From Corylus avellana (Eukaryota; Streptophyta; Magnoliopsida; Fagales; Betulaceae): a stretch of 64,000 nucleotides of DNA. Below, piece after piece: positions 35,017 to 46,950 of this stretch. The translations under genes and the position numbers were made by a program. The notes below the pieces were generated by a model, which worked only from the letters and a program-made list of their open reading frames with translations, was not told the origin of the DNA and made no database searches. The stretch lies in the NCBI RefSeq assembly GCF_901000735.1, contig NC_081548.1, positions 25,531,591 to 25,595,590 of the forward strand, given 5' to 3'. How positions within the stretch are numbered: position 1 is the first letter of the stretch; the number at the start of each line of letters is the position of its first letter.

Positions 35017-36933
35017 TACTTTGGAATTTAGAAATCTTCAGCTCTTATTATGGCAAGGTGTTGCGCACATCCAGACGGAGGAAGAAAGAGGAGCTGAGAG
35101 AATGTGGGCATGTATAGTGTTATTAGAGGTTTAATTTGGTTATATTATGTGGTTTATGTACCCCCTCTTTTTTTCTTTTTTTTTTTAAATTCCTTTACAA
35201 GTGATGGAATCATAATTGTAGGTTTTACCATGTACATTTTGTCACTAAGGTGATGAGTTGGGTCAATCACACAAGTGACAATATCATATGATTGAATACT
35301 GAAATATTTGTTCAAGTATATTTTAAAATAAGAAGCATGTGGGTGTAGCTCTAATTTGCCTCCGACTTGTTGCTAAATACGACTGCATTTGTAAACGTAG
35401 AGCATCATGCAAACTTACTTGCCCAAATATACCTCTACTGTTTTGACTTGGAAGGCCTTGTAATGCAATACGTATTGATAATCATTGGTTTTTTCTTCTT
35501 TGGGAAGAACATATTAACGGATTGGGCTGGGCCACTTTACTTTCAATAGGAAAAGAAGCAAGGATCTAACCTCTTCTTGTTTCCTATTAGAGGATTCTAG
35601 GCCTCTTGCAAAATAATATGCCTTTCTATTCATAGAACTTTGCCATAAATAGGTGCATATAAGAGATTACAGATTCTTACCCAATATCAATTGCGTGTAT
35701 AAGAGATTAAAACAGAGTTTGATAACAAAGAACATCGATCTCTAGGATGAATTGGAGATGGATTCCATTTTCTTTCGGAATTATCTCCAACATCTTCTGA
35801 AGATAAAGAAGAGATGATTGCCCTTTGAAACTCTTATTATATCCAACATCTTCTGGCAATGAATCGTTATCATTTCCGAACACGAGAGGAAGAATGAAGT
35901 GCGCTTGGTTTGTTAAAGCGGACCGGACCGGACCAGACCCCTCGAGTTTCGTTCTTATTCGTTTAATTTGCTGCTTCATTTTGTTTCAGTGTGGCAATCC
36001 TGTGATTTTACTGCGGCCACGCCCCGAATGCAATAGCTGGCCCAATTAAGAGGAGTAGCGGGTTTTTTTTCTTCTTCCCCGTGTTTTATTTTGTTTAATT
36101 GTTAGGTTTTTTCTAGTAATATAAGGTTTCTTGTCAAGAAAGAAAAAGAATGGATGTCTTCGTTCTCGATCGAAAAAGGTAATGGGATTCCGGCCTCTTA
36201 AAGATAAAAATAAAAAGAAGATATTTTTTTTTCTCTTTCTCTATATCTTTTGAAAACGGACGTTATTTCCAACAGCATTTCGATTCCTTTGATTTTAGGC
36301 TTTTAGTTATTTTATACTTGAAACATTATAAGAATACAAAAATCTTTGGTACCAAATGCATTATAACCAATAAATACCTCTCAGAAATGTTAATGTCTAA
36401 GGAGTGGCACGTGAAATCTCGTTTCATGGCACAACTTAATAATCAAATGCCAATTTAAATTGCAGCCCACTCATCTATATTACACTTCTGTTTGGGATCT
36501 TAGGGCTGATTTTGTACAGGAAATAGATTTTTTGAAATAGAATGAATAGATTTGCCGTGGCAGTTTACTCAATTTCAGTTAAATATTTTATATGTTAGAC
36601 CTTTAATCTGGTTGGAATGCATATATATATCAGGAGAGCAAAAATTGAAAGAACATCGTTCTTCCAAAATTTCTGTTAGTCTACAACCATATATATACTC
36701 TTTATTGAAATATTTTTCTTAAATACATATTTGCGAAGCAAACACACCCACGTACATCAGCTACACATACGTACACTGGTATAGACAAATCAAACGATGA
36801 GAATTGAAGAACACCACACGTACACTAGTGGATCCATCTTAGATACCAACAACTTACATGTGCATAATTAAATAGGAGCCTGTTCCAAGAAGAAGCTAAT
36901 TAAAACAGGTTATATACCTAGCTAATTTACTAA
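34668..36933. other. Convergent intergenic stretch between SPL14 and the DC1 gene
   Basis: Contains the SPL14 3' UTR, possibly with a 3' UTR intron (donor CAG|GTATGC near 34874), a T run of about 30 at 34982-35012, and a repeated motif TCCAACATCTTCTG near 35786 and 35839. No further coding segment could be supported. Confidence 0.5.
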
Positions 36934-37938
36934 TTAAATTGTTCTTGTAGTAGTACTGGTGCCCTTTCCTTTGCTAATATTTTGAACCAAGCCTTCTCCC
37001 AAACCTTCCGCAATACCCTCAAGAAGCCCTCCAATGATTTTTCCGACAACTTGAGATGCAAAATGCCAACCCCGTAACTTCCGTGGTTTTTCGAGGTCGT
37101 TGATGCCGTTGGCATGGAACCCATTAACCATATTCTTAGCACAAACCGCATGGAGATAGTAATCGCAAGCTCTGCAACTGTATACTCTCCCTGCCCTCCT
37201 CCTCTTGCACTCACCACACACAATATTAGCAGGGTCGCCATTTGATGTTATATTTGCAGGTAAAAGCCTAAGGGTATGTGACTGTGGGGCATGGCAGGGG
37301 AAGTGTGCTTCTGAATCTAGCATAGCGCAGCAAGGGTGCATCTGGAAACTACACACACCGCATCGGAAAACATACCCTTTGCTGGGCTTCGCACAAACAT
37401 CACACGTCGATTTTGCTAAAACATATTAACCACAAAACAATTACTTAATTAGTATTCATCATGACATCACATGATCATTTACAATTTTTAAAAGACGTGT
37501 CCTCATGATCACCTCACCTGGCTTAGAATAGAAATGGTTTGATGCAAATATATATATATATAATATGATCACCTCACCTGGCTTAGAATAGAAAGCGAGT
37601 TGGTGCTGGGTGTGGAAAGGGTGGCCCTTAAGTCCAGGAGGAGCGAGGGCACAAAAATCATGTAGCTGAAAATCACATTGTTGGCAGCTGAACCTCAAGC
37701 CTGCACCATATTCCTTGCAGCCGATGCAGCAAAATTGGTCGCGCAGGTCTAGTTGCGACAGAGGATGTTGTGGGTGACTGAAATGAATCATCTCTTGCCC
37801 CATGATAAGTTGAGGAGAAGTGGGGAAGTCGATGAGAGGGGGAAGAGGAGGCTTTTTTGGGATAAGTGATGATGTGGGAATTTGAGGGACATCCATTGAA
37901 GAAGACCTCATTAGGGCATATGATCTTGTCTGCTTCAT
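36934..37938 (-). CDS. DC1 (Cys/His-rich C1) domain protein
   Basis: Two exons on the minus strand, 37938-37578 and 37415-36934, join in frame to 280 residues. After a Pro-rich N-terminus come three zinc-binding DC1 half-units: HFSHPQHPLSQLDLRDQFCC...C..C.FQLHDFC, then CDVCAKPSKGYVFRCGVCSF..HPCC, then the HTLRLLP...CGECKRRRAG..YSCRACDYYLHAVC unit. DC1 proteins are a large plant-specific family implicated in stress and hormone signalling; ligands are unknown. The C-terminus is Gly-rich and amphipathic (IIGGLLEGIAEGLGEGL). The donor CAG|GTGAGG is present twice 60 bases apart. From memory, Arabidopsis has a C1-domain gene (AT1G20990) at the same relative place. Confidence 0.85.
37505..37594 (-). 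repeat. 30-bp tandem duplication of exon end plus splice donor
   Basis: Positions 37505-37534 and 37565-37594 are identical over 30 bases and include the last codons of exon 1 (SKP), the donor CAG|GTGAGG and the first intron bases. The 30 bases between them are AT-rich with a TATATA run. Use of the distal donor would extend exon 1 by 60 bases. Confidence 0.9.
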
Positions 37939-38548
37939 GCTTCAATTCTTTTGCTCGATCTTCAGGGGGTCTTTTTTGTTTACTATAGATCTCTCCTATG
38001 TACGACCTCCTTCGTTTGGTATACAAAACTAAGAAACAAATGGCAGCTATTTATCGTAGAAAGCGAGATACTGTTTGGCCCAGGAACAAAAAGTTGACAC
38101 CTACTATTTCGCAGACCATGTGGAAACTGCAGAAAGAAGATGCCAACATCTTGAATATATTGCATGTGCAATAGTATCAGTGCATGCATGCTCAGCATTC
38201 ATGGGATAAACAAAATAGTCCAAAAAAAAAAAAAAAAAAACATATATATCCTAGCTAGCTACTAGCCACTTTGGTTAATAAATCAGCTAGCTAGCTACAA
38301 TGGTCTCAAAAAATTGAGTGTCCAATTTTTTTTATTTTTTTTTTATAAAAAATGGAAACTTCCTGACCTTTTTTCCCAAGCAAGTCCATGGATGACTATT
38401 TTTATTTATTTATTCTTGTGGTTAAGTTAATGAATATAATAAAACTCACTATGTTTCATATATTGTTGAAAAATATAAAAATATGACCGTTAAAAAAAAA
38501 AACAACTTTAAAAAATATGTTCTTTAAAAAAATTCGAGTGAATGCTCA

Positions 38549-38957
38549 AGAGTATTCTCATTGGGCTAATCAAAGGTTATTTTGGCTTGCCCCATAGTAA
38601 AAATGGGTAAAAAAATAATTCCATCCTACTAGTCATTTTAACTTTTTTTTAAAAAATGACTAGTTGCAACAGTACTTAACAAATTTGTTGAGCTTTGTAG
38701 CTTAGCAATGCATAAATAAAATAATAAAAAAATAATTTGATTATCTTTACGCTTTGGAAATGGTGAAAGTGGATAAAAAGAAAATATTTTAAATGAAATA
38801 CTTAAAAGTTTATAGATAAAATAGAGAATGAAATTTAGGTGATTTAGAAAAGTTGGTAAATAAAATATATATGCATATATAAAATAAATAAAAAAATTAG
38901 GAAAAAAAAAAGTGTGATTTTTTAACTAAAAATTACTGAGACTGAAGTAAATGCTCT
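38549..38957. mobile_element. Weak foldback, possible old MITE
   Basis: The left end AGAGTATTCTCATTGGGC and inverted right end AGAGCATTTACTTCAG resemble each other only over short blocks. The general type (AGAGCATT ends) is like 10511-10872. Extent uncertain. Confidence 0.25.
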
Positions 38958-39026
38958 AAATATTGCTATTTGTAGGAAAAAAAAAAATGAAACTCACCAT
39001 TCACCAAATAGTTAAACACAATGGCA

Positions 39027-39200
39027 AATTTTTGAGTAATTTTAAATGGCCTACTTATGTCTTATTAAGAATGATGTGACTATTAAAATCACTTTTAGAT
39101 AAAAACTTAATAATGATCAATCACAAGCCCAATGATGATTTTAATAGCAACATCATTCTTAGTAGGATACAAGCAGATCTCCTAAAATTACTCCAAATTT
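39027..39200. mobile_element. MITE with about 65-bp inverted arms
   Basis: The left arm (from AAATTTTTGAGTAATTTTA) and the inverted right arm (from AAATTTGGAGTAATTTTA) share the inner block AAGAATGATGT-GCTATTAAAATC. The arms occupy most of the element. A homologous foldback lies inside the hAT-like element near 13169-13375, with block ATGATGTGGCTTATAAAATC. Confidence 0.65.
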
Positions 39201-39420
39201 CTGTGTTTTATATGAAAGAGGCCTATTTTTTTTGTTCTAATTAGTTAATTTATGGTGTATACCTTTATTGGGTGAGGTTCTTAATTACTGCAGACCCGAT
39301 GAGTAGCTTATATGAACCCATAAGAAACATGTGTACAATGAACAAAGAAAATTATTATTGTTATTATTTAAAAAACAGAGTTCTTATAATTTGAGGAGTG
39401 TCTCTTCAGAAGCCCAATGG

Positions 39421-39454
<34 letters not shown>

Positions 39455-41634
39455 CCCAAAAACAGTGTAGCAAAAACAGTGTAGATTCTGATAGAAAGAT
39501 AATTCCGGAAGTAAATACACAACTTGGTGCACACTCAAAGAGAAAATTGGAAGATACCCTTGCACCCCAAGTCAATGTTTTCTTTTAGCTTTATATATAT
39601 ATATATATGTCCAATGTGGCATGTGATTTGATCATTAATATATATATATAACAAGCCTTCCCCCACAAATATTCGATTTAAAGTGAAATCAAAGAAAATA
39701 TTGCAGCATTTTGTTTTCCATTATGTAAACTAAACTCACCCAGATTCATGAAAGATGGATGTGGATGTGCACCCATATCCCCCCCGGCCCCCTCTTTCTT
39801 ATTTTCTCTGTGTTGAGTTGTATGGCATTTGATCACATATTTTAATAGATGCCTTTCTTAATCCCTTTGACTAAGTGTCACTGATGCCCAATTATTTGTA
39901 TGTGTTTTACAGGTGATTCCCATTTTCTGTACTTTCCTTTATATCCCTCCATTTACACCCAAGAAATACACAAACGAAACTACAAAGAAAAGAGACAGAT
40001 TCCCTTGTACACCTTTTATGACATTAAACGCGTTATAACTTTTCCAATTAAACACTGTTTTAGATGGCCATCCTCTCATATTTTGGGCACACTCGATCTT
40101 CACAGTTAGATAGATTTGGATCCCCCTGTAATATCCTAATTAGTATTAAACCACTTATTGTTGGGGTAACCGAACTATCTTAAAATTATCACTTCAACTA
40201 CATTTTTTCTTTCTTTTTTTTTTTATTATATATATTGTTGTCACTATCTGGATTATTCATTAATTTTAAATGAACAGATAGAACAAACATGCTATAATTA
40301 CAGGGAATCCAAATCTGCCACGACTTGAATTTAATTACTTCTACGAAACCCTCCCTTCTCTTCCAATATTCTCCCCCCACTTTTAGTCATGGAGTCGTTT
40401 TCAAGAATACCAACTTTATGACTTTAAATATATTATGGTCGTTTCTTTCTAATCTTGAAACTTGAAAGAATCATACATGACAAATCACAATTAGCTAAAT
40501 GAAGGTTATTTTGTTTATTAAAATGATATACATGCTAATGCCCTGTAAATTTTGTGGGTTTCGTAGAAGGGCTTAGCCTCTTTCTCATGACTTTCGTAGG
40601 ATATTCAAAGCTGACATCAGAATTTGAGTGTCTCGAATCAATTAAGGGCAAAGGTTTGAGCTGCCTCAATCTGGATGCCTTAAAGCAATAGGCCCTATCT
40701 GGTGCTGGTAAAGGCCCAAACAGGCCTAGCCGAATCGAACCATATGACAAGACATCGCAAAAGGAAAGGGTTCCCTTATTTGAAACTTGTCAACGTTGCT
40801 TTCGGGACCCAGCTGAGGAAGGTGCTCTTTTCGTGGACCAAGCCCATTGCATGCAGCAAATGCATGCATTTGGGTTCAGTTGGGGCCGGGCTCAAAATAC
40901 ATCATGGTCTCCACGTTGCGGCCCACTTTAACCAATTGGGCCAAGCATTTGCAACTCACGACCGCAAAGACTGGCAGATTCTCGTATCAATAAATAAGCT
41001 CGTGGCATTCATAAAATGGATTAACAGGCTGTCGATAATGTTTTTTTATCTATAAGAAAAATGAACAAGTTTTTTTTACCTATAAATAAATAAATAAAAA
41101 GAGAGAAATAAAAAGCACAGTGAGAAGGTACGTAAAAACAGTGGTCTCATCTGCCGACAATGGTAGGCGGAAGACTAGGCCGACACAAGAATACAATTAT
41201 TGAACGAAGAGGACTTCCTTCGAAGCGTGGCTTCGGTGCAACAACCTCCAGCGTTTACATTGGTATGGCAAGGCAAGGCAAGGCCAAGGTTCAAGGATAT
41301 AATAATTCCAAGGTGTCCCCAGCAACTTTTTCTTTTTCTTGTCTCACAATATATATAAGAAATGATACACCCTATCCAACCTCATCTTATTAGGTTGATA
41401 TCATCATGTTTATTAGTCCTTAATTTTTTTTATTTTTTTTAATCAGGATTGATTATAGGACGTCTGGTAGACACTGCTATATACATTAGTCAAGTGAGAT
41501 AAGCATGTAGAATGTAACATTATTCTTTTCTTTTTAGAATAACCGGGCTAACATGGAGCAGTGCCTATTAGTCTTTGGACCGGCCCTTATTAAAAAAAAA
41601 AAAAAAACTAATAGTCACTGCCACATCAGATTAA

Positions 41635-41800
41635 TACTATCAATCACATTTTTACCCTGCAATGTTGATATGACAATCACAATTAATCATTTGGGTTTTT
41701 TTTTTTTTTTTTTTCTTAGAGAAATTAATCAAAAAATTAGTTGCTATTGTCATATCAACATTGTAAGATAACTATAAAATAAAAATATAATTTCAAACTT
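41635..41800. mobile_element. Foldback element with CAATGTTGATATGACAAT arms
   Basis: CAATGTTGATATGACAAT at about 41661-41678 recurs inverted at about 41747-41764, with further inverted similarity outward (TTTTTACCCT versus ATTTTATAGTTATCTT). A T run separates the arms. Non-coding; extent approximate. Confidence 0.45.
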
Positions 41801-43703
41801 TACGATTAAAGAGTCTTGTCTCATTATCATTTTTTTTTTTTAAATAAAATAAAATAAAATCAGAGAGAAATAAATATATAGATTTTTTTTTTTTTATATG
41901 CATACAAGATAAATCCATGATTGAATACGTAAAAAAAAACTCTTATGCATACAAAATAATTGGATGATTGAACACGTACAAAACAAACTCTTAAAGTATT
42001 CCCCTCCAATAATGACTTTCGGTTACGCTAAATTAATATGCATAGAAAAAAGTAAATATTGATAGGACCCCTTGTGTTGTGTTCTTTGCGTTTTTAATAT
42101 TAAGATATAAGTTTTTAATTTTATAAAGTTCACATCCAAACTAAATATATACTTTTTCGACTGTAGGAGCATATCTTCTGTTAAAAAGATACAGTTGACA
42201 GCATTTAATGAAACCAGCGGGGCACAATTATTTAACCGCATAATTGCATAAAGGCCAAGTCCTATTATTCTATTGCCCTTTTTTCCTTTCCTTATGTATA
42301 AATATTTCATTTTTCTTTTGTTCTTTTTTTTTTTTTTCCCCTTCTTCTTCTCTCTCTCTAATTAATCTCTATCAACCTTCAAAACGCCTGATGTGGATCG
42401 AGGAAGCAACACATGTCACAGACGACCTATTAACGTGGTACGAGAAAGTTTGGTTTGTTGGTTAGTTATATATGATGTTAGCAACATTTTTCTCCTATCA
42501 AAGAGGCACCACCATACAAGCATGCAATGGCGTTATAATATTATTGTTTCGGGGTGAGGAAAGAGTAAGAAGTATGACTTACGAAAGAAAACCTGGCAAA
42601 TTATTAAACTTGATCAGTACACTAATTAGACAATCGAATAATGGGTTTCTCGTTACATGTTTTTCAAATCCTCGTAATTCAGTTTGACTTTGATCAACTT
42701 TGAAAGATTTATGTAGGGGAGGGAGGATCTTTCAAAGCAACTAGGATGACGTACATGCTAATAACCACCATTTTTAACTCTAATTCCTTTCAATTTTGCT
42801 TAAGCAAGCACTTTTGTTCTACAAATTACTAACAGACAGGTAAATTCTATTAAAAAATAAAATAAAATTATTTACTATATGAATTATTAGCCTGAGATTT
42901 CTCACCTGTGTAAATGCAATTACCGTTGGAAATTACTACTTTGAGTAAAAGGACACTATTATTATTATCCCCACTCCCTCAAAGGCAAGGTCCCAATCAT
43001 TGTATTGTTCTTGTTTTGTCATCATATCATCTTACCAACAACGCGGATGGGTTGGATCACCATTTTTTTCATTTCAAATGCGAAATGCAGAGAATTTGTT
43101 GTATTTTTTTATTTTAAATTTTAAATAATACGACATTATGTATACTTACTATTAAATAAATAGAATAAAATATAAATCCTAAAAATTAATCCTATCAGTT
43201 TCACCTGTTTCGCTGGCCTCTTTCTATAGCATCGCATCACATATCATTAAAATAATAATAATATTTTTTTTTTTAAAACAAGAAAAAAAAAAAAAAAAAA
43301 AAGGGGGAAAAGAATCACCACCAACCTCGGAAGAAAGTGTCGGTTTAGTAATTAAAGGGAGGGATGATCGAAACTCGTTTTAAGAAGCCCATGAACTTGA
43401 AACGTGAAAACGGGGACCTAGTGTAAGAATGAATATATAAGAAGGGGGCTTGGTGCTTGGCTGCGGCGTGTTACCAAAAAAAAAACAAAACAAAACAAAA
43501 AAAAAAAAACCAAGGTGGTCCTTTACAAGGGAGAGACATGGGCAATAGGTTGTATTCTATGTAGGGGTGCCCGACTCTCCCTTTGACCCTTTTTCTTTCT
43601 CGTTAAGCGCAATCATCAAAATACCACCATCGAGGCAAGACACCGACAGCAACAGAAGTAGACAACAGAGAACCCTCACCTCACCCCCACCCAACCAACC
43701 AAA

Positions 43704-45455
43704 ATGAGGAAGGACGCTCCACCGCCCTCCGTCGCCAAAATGCTGAGCTGCATCGAGACCAAGACGTTAGTCGTCACCTTCCTTGCTCTGGGCCTCGTCA
43801 TGCTCATGTGGAACCTCCCTCCCTACTACCAAAACCTCCTCTCCACCACCCGCACCTCCTGCTCCGCTGCCGCCTCCGCCGCTCTTTCTATTACCAATAC
43901 ATCCTCTGCTAACTATTCCTCAACCCCACTCGCTGCACAGAAGTATTCCACCCCCAAAATTATTCCCATTCCCGATCCCAATTCTCGAGTTTTCCGGCCC
44001 GTTGGCAACGCCGCCGCTCTGTTCGTCCTCATGGGCGCCTACCGCGGCGGCCCCCGGACCTTCGCTGTGGTGGGCCTCGCCTCCAAGCCCATTCACGTCT
44101 ACGGTCGGCCCTGGTACAAATGCGAGTGGATCTCCAACAATGGGTCATCCATTCGAGCCGTAGCCTTTAAGATGCTTCCCGATTGGGGGTACGGACGCGT
44201 CTACACCGTCGTCGTTGTCAATTGCACCTTCCCTGTCAACCCGAATGAAGACAACACAGGTGGGAAGCTCACTATCAATGCGTACTATAGTCAGTCCCCG
44301 AGGAAGTACGAGAAATTCACGGCCTTGGAGGAAGCACCGGGCTCTTACAACGAGTCCAAGTACCACCCGCCTTACCAGTACGAGTATCTGTATTGTGGGT
44401 CATCTTTGTACGGGAATCTGAGCGCCGCTAGGATCAGGGAATGGATGGCTTACCACGCCTGGTTCTTCGGACCCAAATCCCACTTCGTATTTCACGACGC
44501 CGATGGGGTGTCGCCGGAGGTGAGGGCGGCGCTGGAGCCGTGGGTGCGAGCTGGGAGGGCCACTGTGCAGGACATAAAGGGTCAGGCGGAGTTCGATGGG
44601 TATTACTATAACCAGTTCTTGGTGGTGAATGACTGTCTACATCGCTACCGACACTCTGCCAATTGGACCTTTTACTTCGATGTGGATGAGTATATCTATC
44701 TGCCCCACGGAAATACGCTCGAATCTGTCCTCAATGACTTCTCCGATTATACTCAGTTCACTATTGAGCAGAATCCCATGTCCAGTCTACTCTGCTTGAA
44801 CGATTCTACTCGGGATTATTCTAGGTACTTTCTTCTTCAATTCTTCGTTCTCCCACAAGAATTACAAATTTTTTTTTTTTTTTTTTTGTGAAACAGAATC
44901 CTAGGATCTAAGATTCGTAATGCTCTACTAGTTTTAGTTTTGGGAAAGTTGGGGAACTTGTTGTAAAACAAGTGGAATTTTACGTTGTCGAATTTCTCTT
45001 TTTCGTTTATAGAGAATATAGTAAACATATGCATTGGTTGGAATTACTTGGAACAGTTAAAATTTTGTTCGTATTTAATTTAATTTTTGTGGCGTGACAT
45101 CAAATTCAGGCAATGGGGATTCGAGAAGCTACTCTTCAGGGACTCAAGAACCGGAATCCGGCGGGATCGGAAGTACGCCATTCAGGCCAAGAACGCCTAT
45201 GCGACCGGCGTGCACATGTCGGAGAATGTCGTTGGGAAGACATTGCACAAGACCGAAACGAAGATCCGATATTATCACTACCACAACTCCATATCGGTGC
45301 TAGGCGAACCGTGCAGGGAATTCCTCCCAGTTTCGGCCAAGAACAATGTGACCTGGTACGACAAGCTCCCCTTCGTGTATGATGACAATATGAAGCAGCT
45401 GGCCAATACCATCAAGGAATTCGAGCTTAAAACCATCGGAAATGTACAGCTCTAA
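43704..45455 (+). CDS. GALS1: GT92 family galactan beta-1,4-galactosyltransferase (galactan synthase)
   Basis: Two exons, 43704-44824 and 45110-45455, give 488 residues (Arabidopsis GALS1: 496). A short cytosolic N-terminus, a membrane segment at about 21-38 and a Ser/Thr-rich stem indicate a type II Golgi protein. The GT92 catalytic domain carries the metal/nucleotide-sugar DxD as DVD at 326-328 in WTFYFDVDEYIYLP, plus EYLYCGSSLYG and EWMAYHAWFFG. The C-terminus has RRDRKYAIQAKNA, THMSEN-like VHMSENVVGKTLHKTE and YYHYHNSISVLGEPC. GALS enzymes add beta-1,4-galactose to rhamnogalacturonan I side chains. Exon 1 is visibly GC-rich at third positions, unlike neighbouring genes. GALS1 versus GALS2/3 cannot be settled by eye. 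Confidence 0.9.
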
Positions 45456-46639
45456 GATTAGCTAGGAGTGCCTTAGTGGTGCCCAAAATGATTTTTATTG
45501 TGACCAACTGCACCGAAATTCACATTGTGGGCAAGCAAATGCTACTGCAGATGCGATGATGGCTTGCTACTCACACTTGGCGTGCATTGTCATCATTGAT
45601 TGATTGATTCTTGGCTCATAAATTAAATTAGGTTGCTCAAAGTCTACTCCTCTTTTCCTGGCTGGGGATCCATATGACCCACCAATCCATGGGCGCTCAT
45701 GAGCGGTGAGAAACTGTTGCAAAAGAAAAGGGTGGGGGAGGACCCAACAAAGCTTTCGTTTGTCTATAAAGTGAGTGAATTGAGTGTTGATCCTTAGATC
45801 TCTCTTTTTCTTCTTCTATATTAATAACTATTATTAATTCCCAGTTTATATTCTTGGTGAAATTTGTGTAAAGATGTTTACTGGCGCTTTTTTTCTCTCC
45901 TTTTAATGGGGTAATTTCCTTTTCTCTTTTAAGCAAGAACATTGCCATGTGATTCGGTGGACATAAATAATTGTAAATTTCTTATTAGACATACTGCTGT
46001 TGAATGAATGATTGAGAGACTTTCCCTTTTTTCCTTTTTGATGATTTATTCCCTAGCTAAGCGATAAAAGGAGGAGTATTGAAGCGGTAGACGTTGCTAA
46101 CAAAAAGGCCAAGACTGAGAGATTGAAAGATATTGCAGAGAGATTCGCAAATGGCATTGCAGAAAGTGACCCAAAGATATAGTATTCTATACAAGATCCT
46201 CATATATAGCTTCCAAGGGCTGCATGTTCAGATTATTAACGGGTTATGGGTTATCTTACGAGAAACCCATAAAACTGCCGAGGAGGTTGGGGTTCCGGTG
46301 TGGTACACATTGCGTTAGGTTAGAAACTTTCAAGAAAGTACCAATAATTCAACAAAAAAAAAACTGCCAATAATTGTTATTGTCTTTATTGAGGACACTT
46401 AGTTGGATCCTGCAAAGCTCTATTTATGGCCACTGATTATTGCGAAACACCAATCACATTATTTAAAATTCGATTTTGTCCTGATTAAGGAGGATAGGAG
46501 GAAGCGTCCTACCACTAAATTACTAAATTCTGGTTACAACATTCATTATATTATCTTAATAATTTTTCCTAATATACAAAAATGTGAACAACCATCAACA
46601 TTCTATTTTACTCGTTGGTCTTCTCTTTTGACTGGTTGA

Positions 46640-46950
46640 GTAAAAAGGCGCCTTGTTACTTAAGGGGCCCTTAGGCCCAGTGGATGGTAGCCGGACGTAG
46701 GCAACAACAGAGCCTACCCTCTTTATCAATCATTTATTAATTTGGGCCCATTGGGCAACGATCCAAACCACCTCCTCCCGCCGATTGGCCACGTACTCCC
46801 CAAGATTCCCCCAGACACGATGCATAACCTCGGGAACCACACCTTAACTTTCCTAACATCCACCAACGACAGACTCACAGACGACTGCGACTGATGAGTG
46901 AGCGAGAAACCTACATTTCAAGGGAGGAAGGGGAGAGATTGGGAACCTCA
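46640..46950. promoter_or_regulatory. Promoter-like island without an attached gene
   Basis: GC-richer than its surroundings, with GGGGCCCTTAGGCCCA near 46663-46680, TTGGGCCCATTGGGC near 46741-46756, CCGATTGGCC (CCAAT in reverse) near 46781-46790 and C-rich DNA. It ends in a purine-rich block (about 46920-46960). No coding frame follows on either side. It may be the relic promoter of a lost gene or drive a non-coding transcript. Confidence 0.3.

Larger units (their letters stand above)
38027..43703. other. Intergenic DNA between the DC1 gene and the galactan synthase
   Basis: No gene supported. Contains a weak foldback (38549-38957), the MITE at 39027-39200, a (TA)n tract (about 39421-39453) and shorter ones near 39592-39608, a stretch with several AGGCCC/GGGCC motifs (about 40700-40945) and a foldback around 41635-41800. 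The last 300 bases before the galactan synthase are A-rich, with a possible TATA box (GAATATATAAG) near 43431-43441. Confidence 0.5.
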
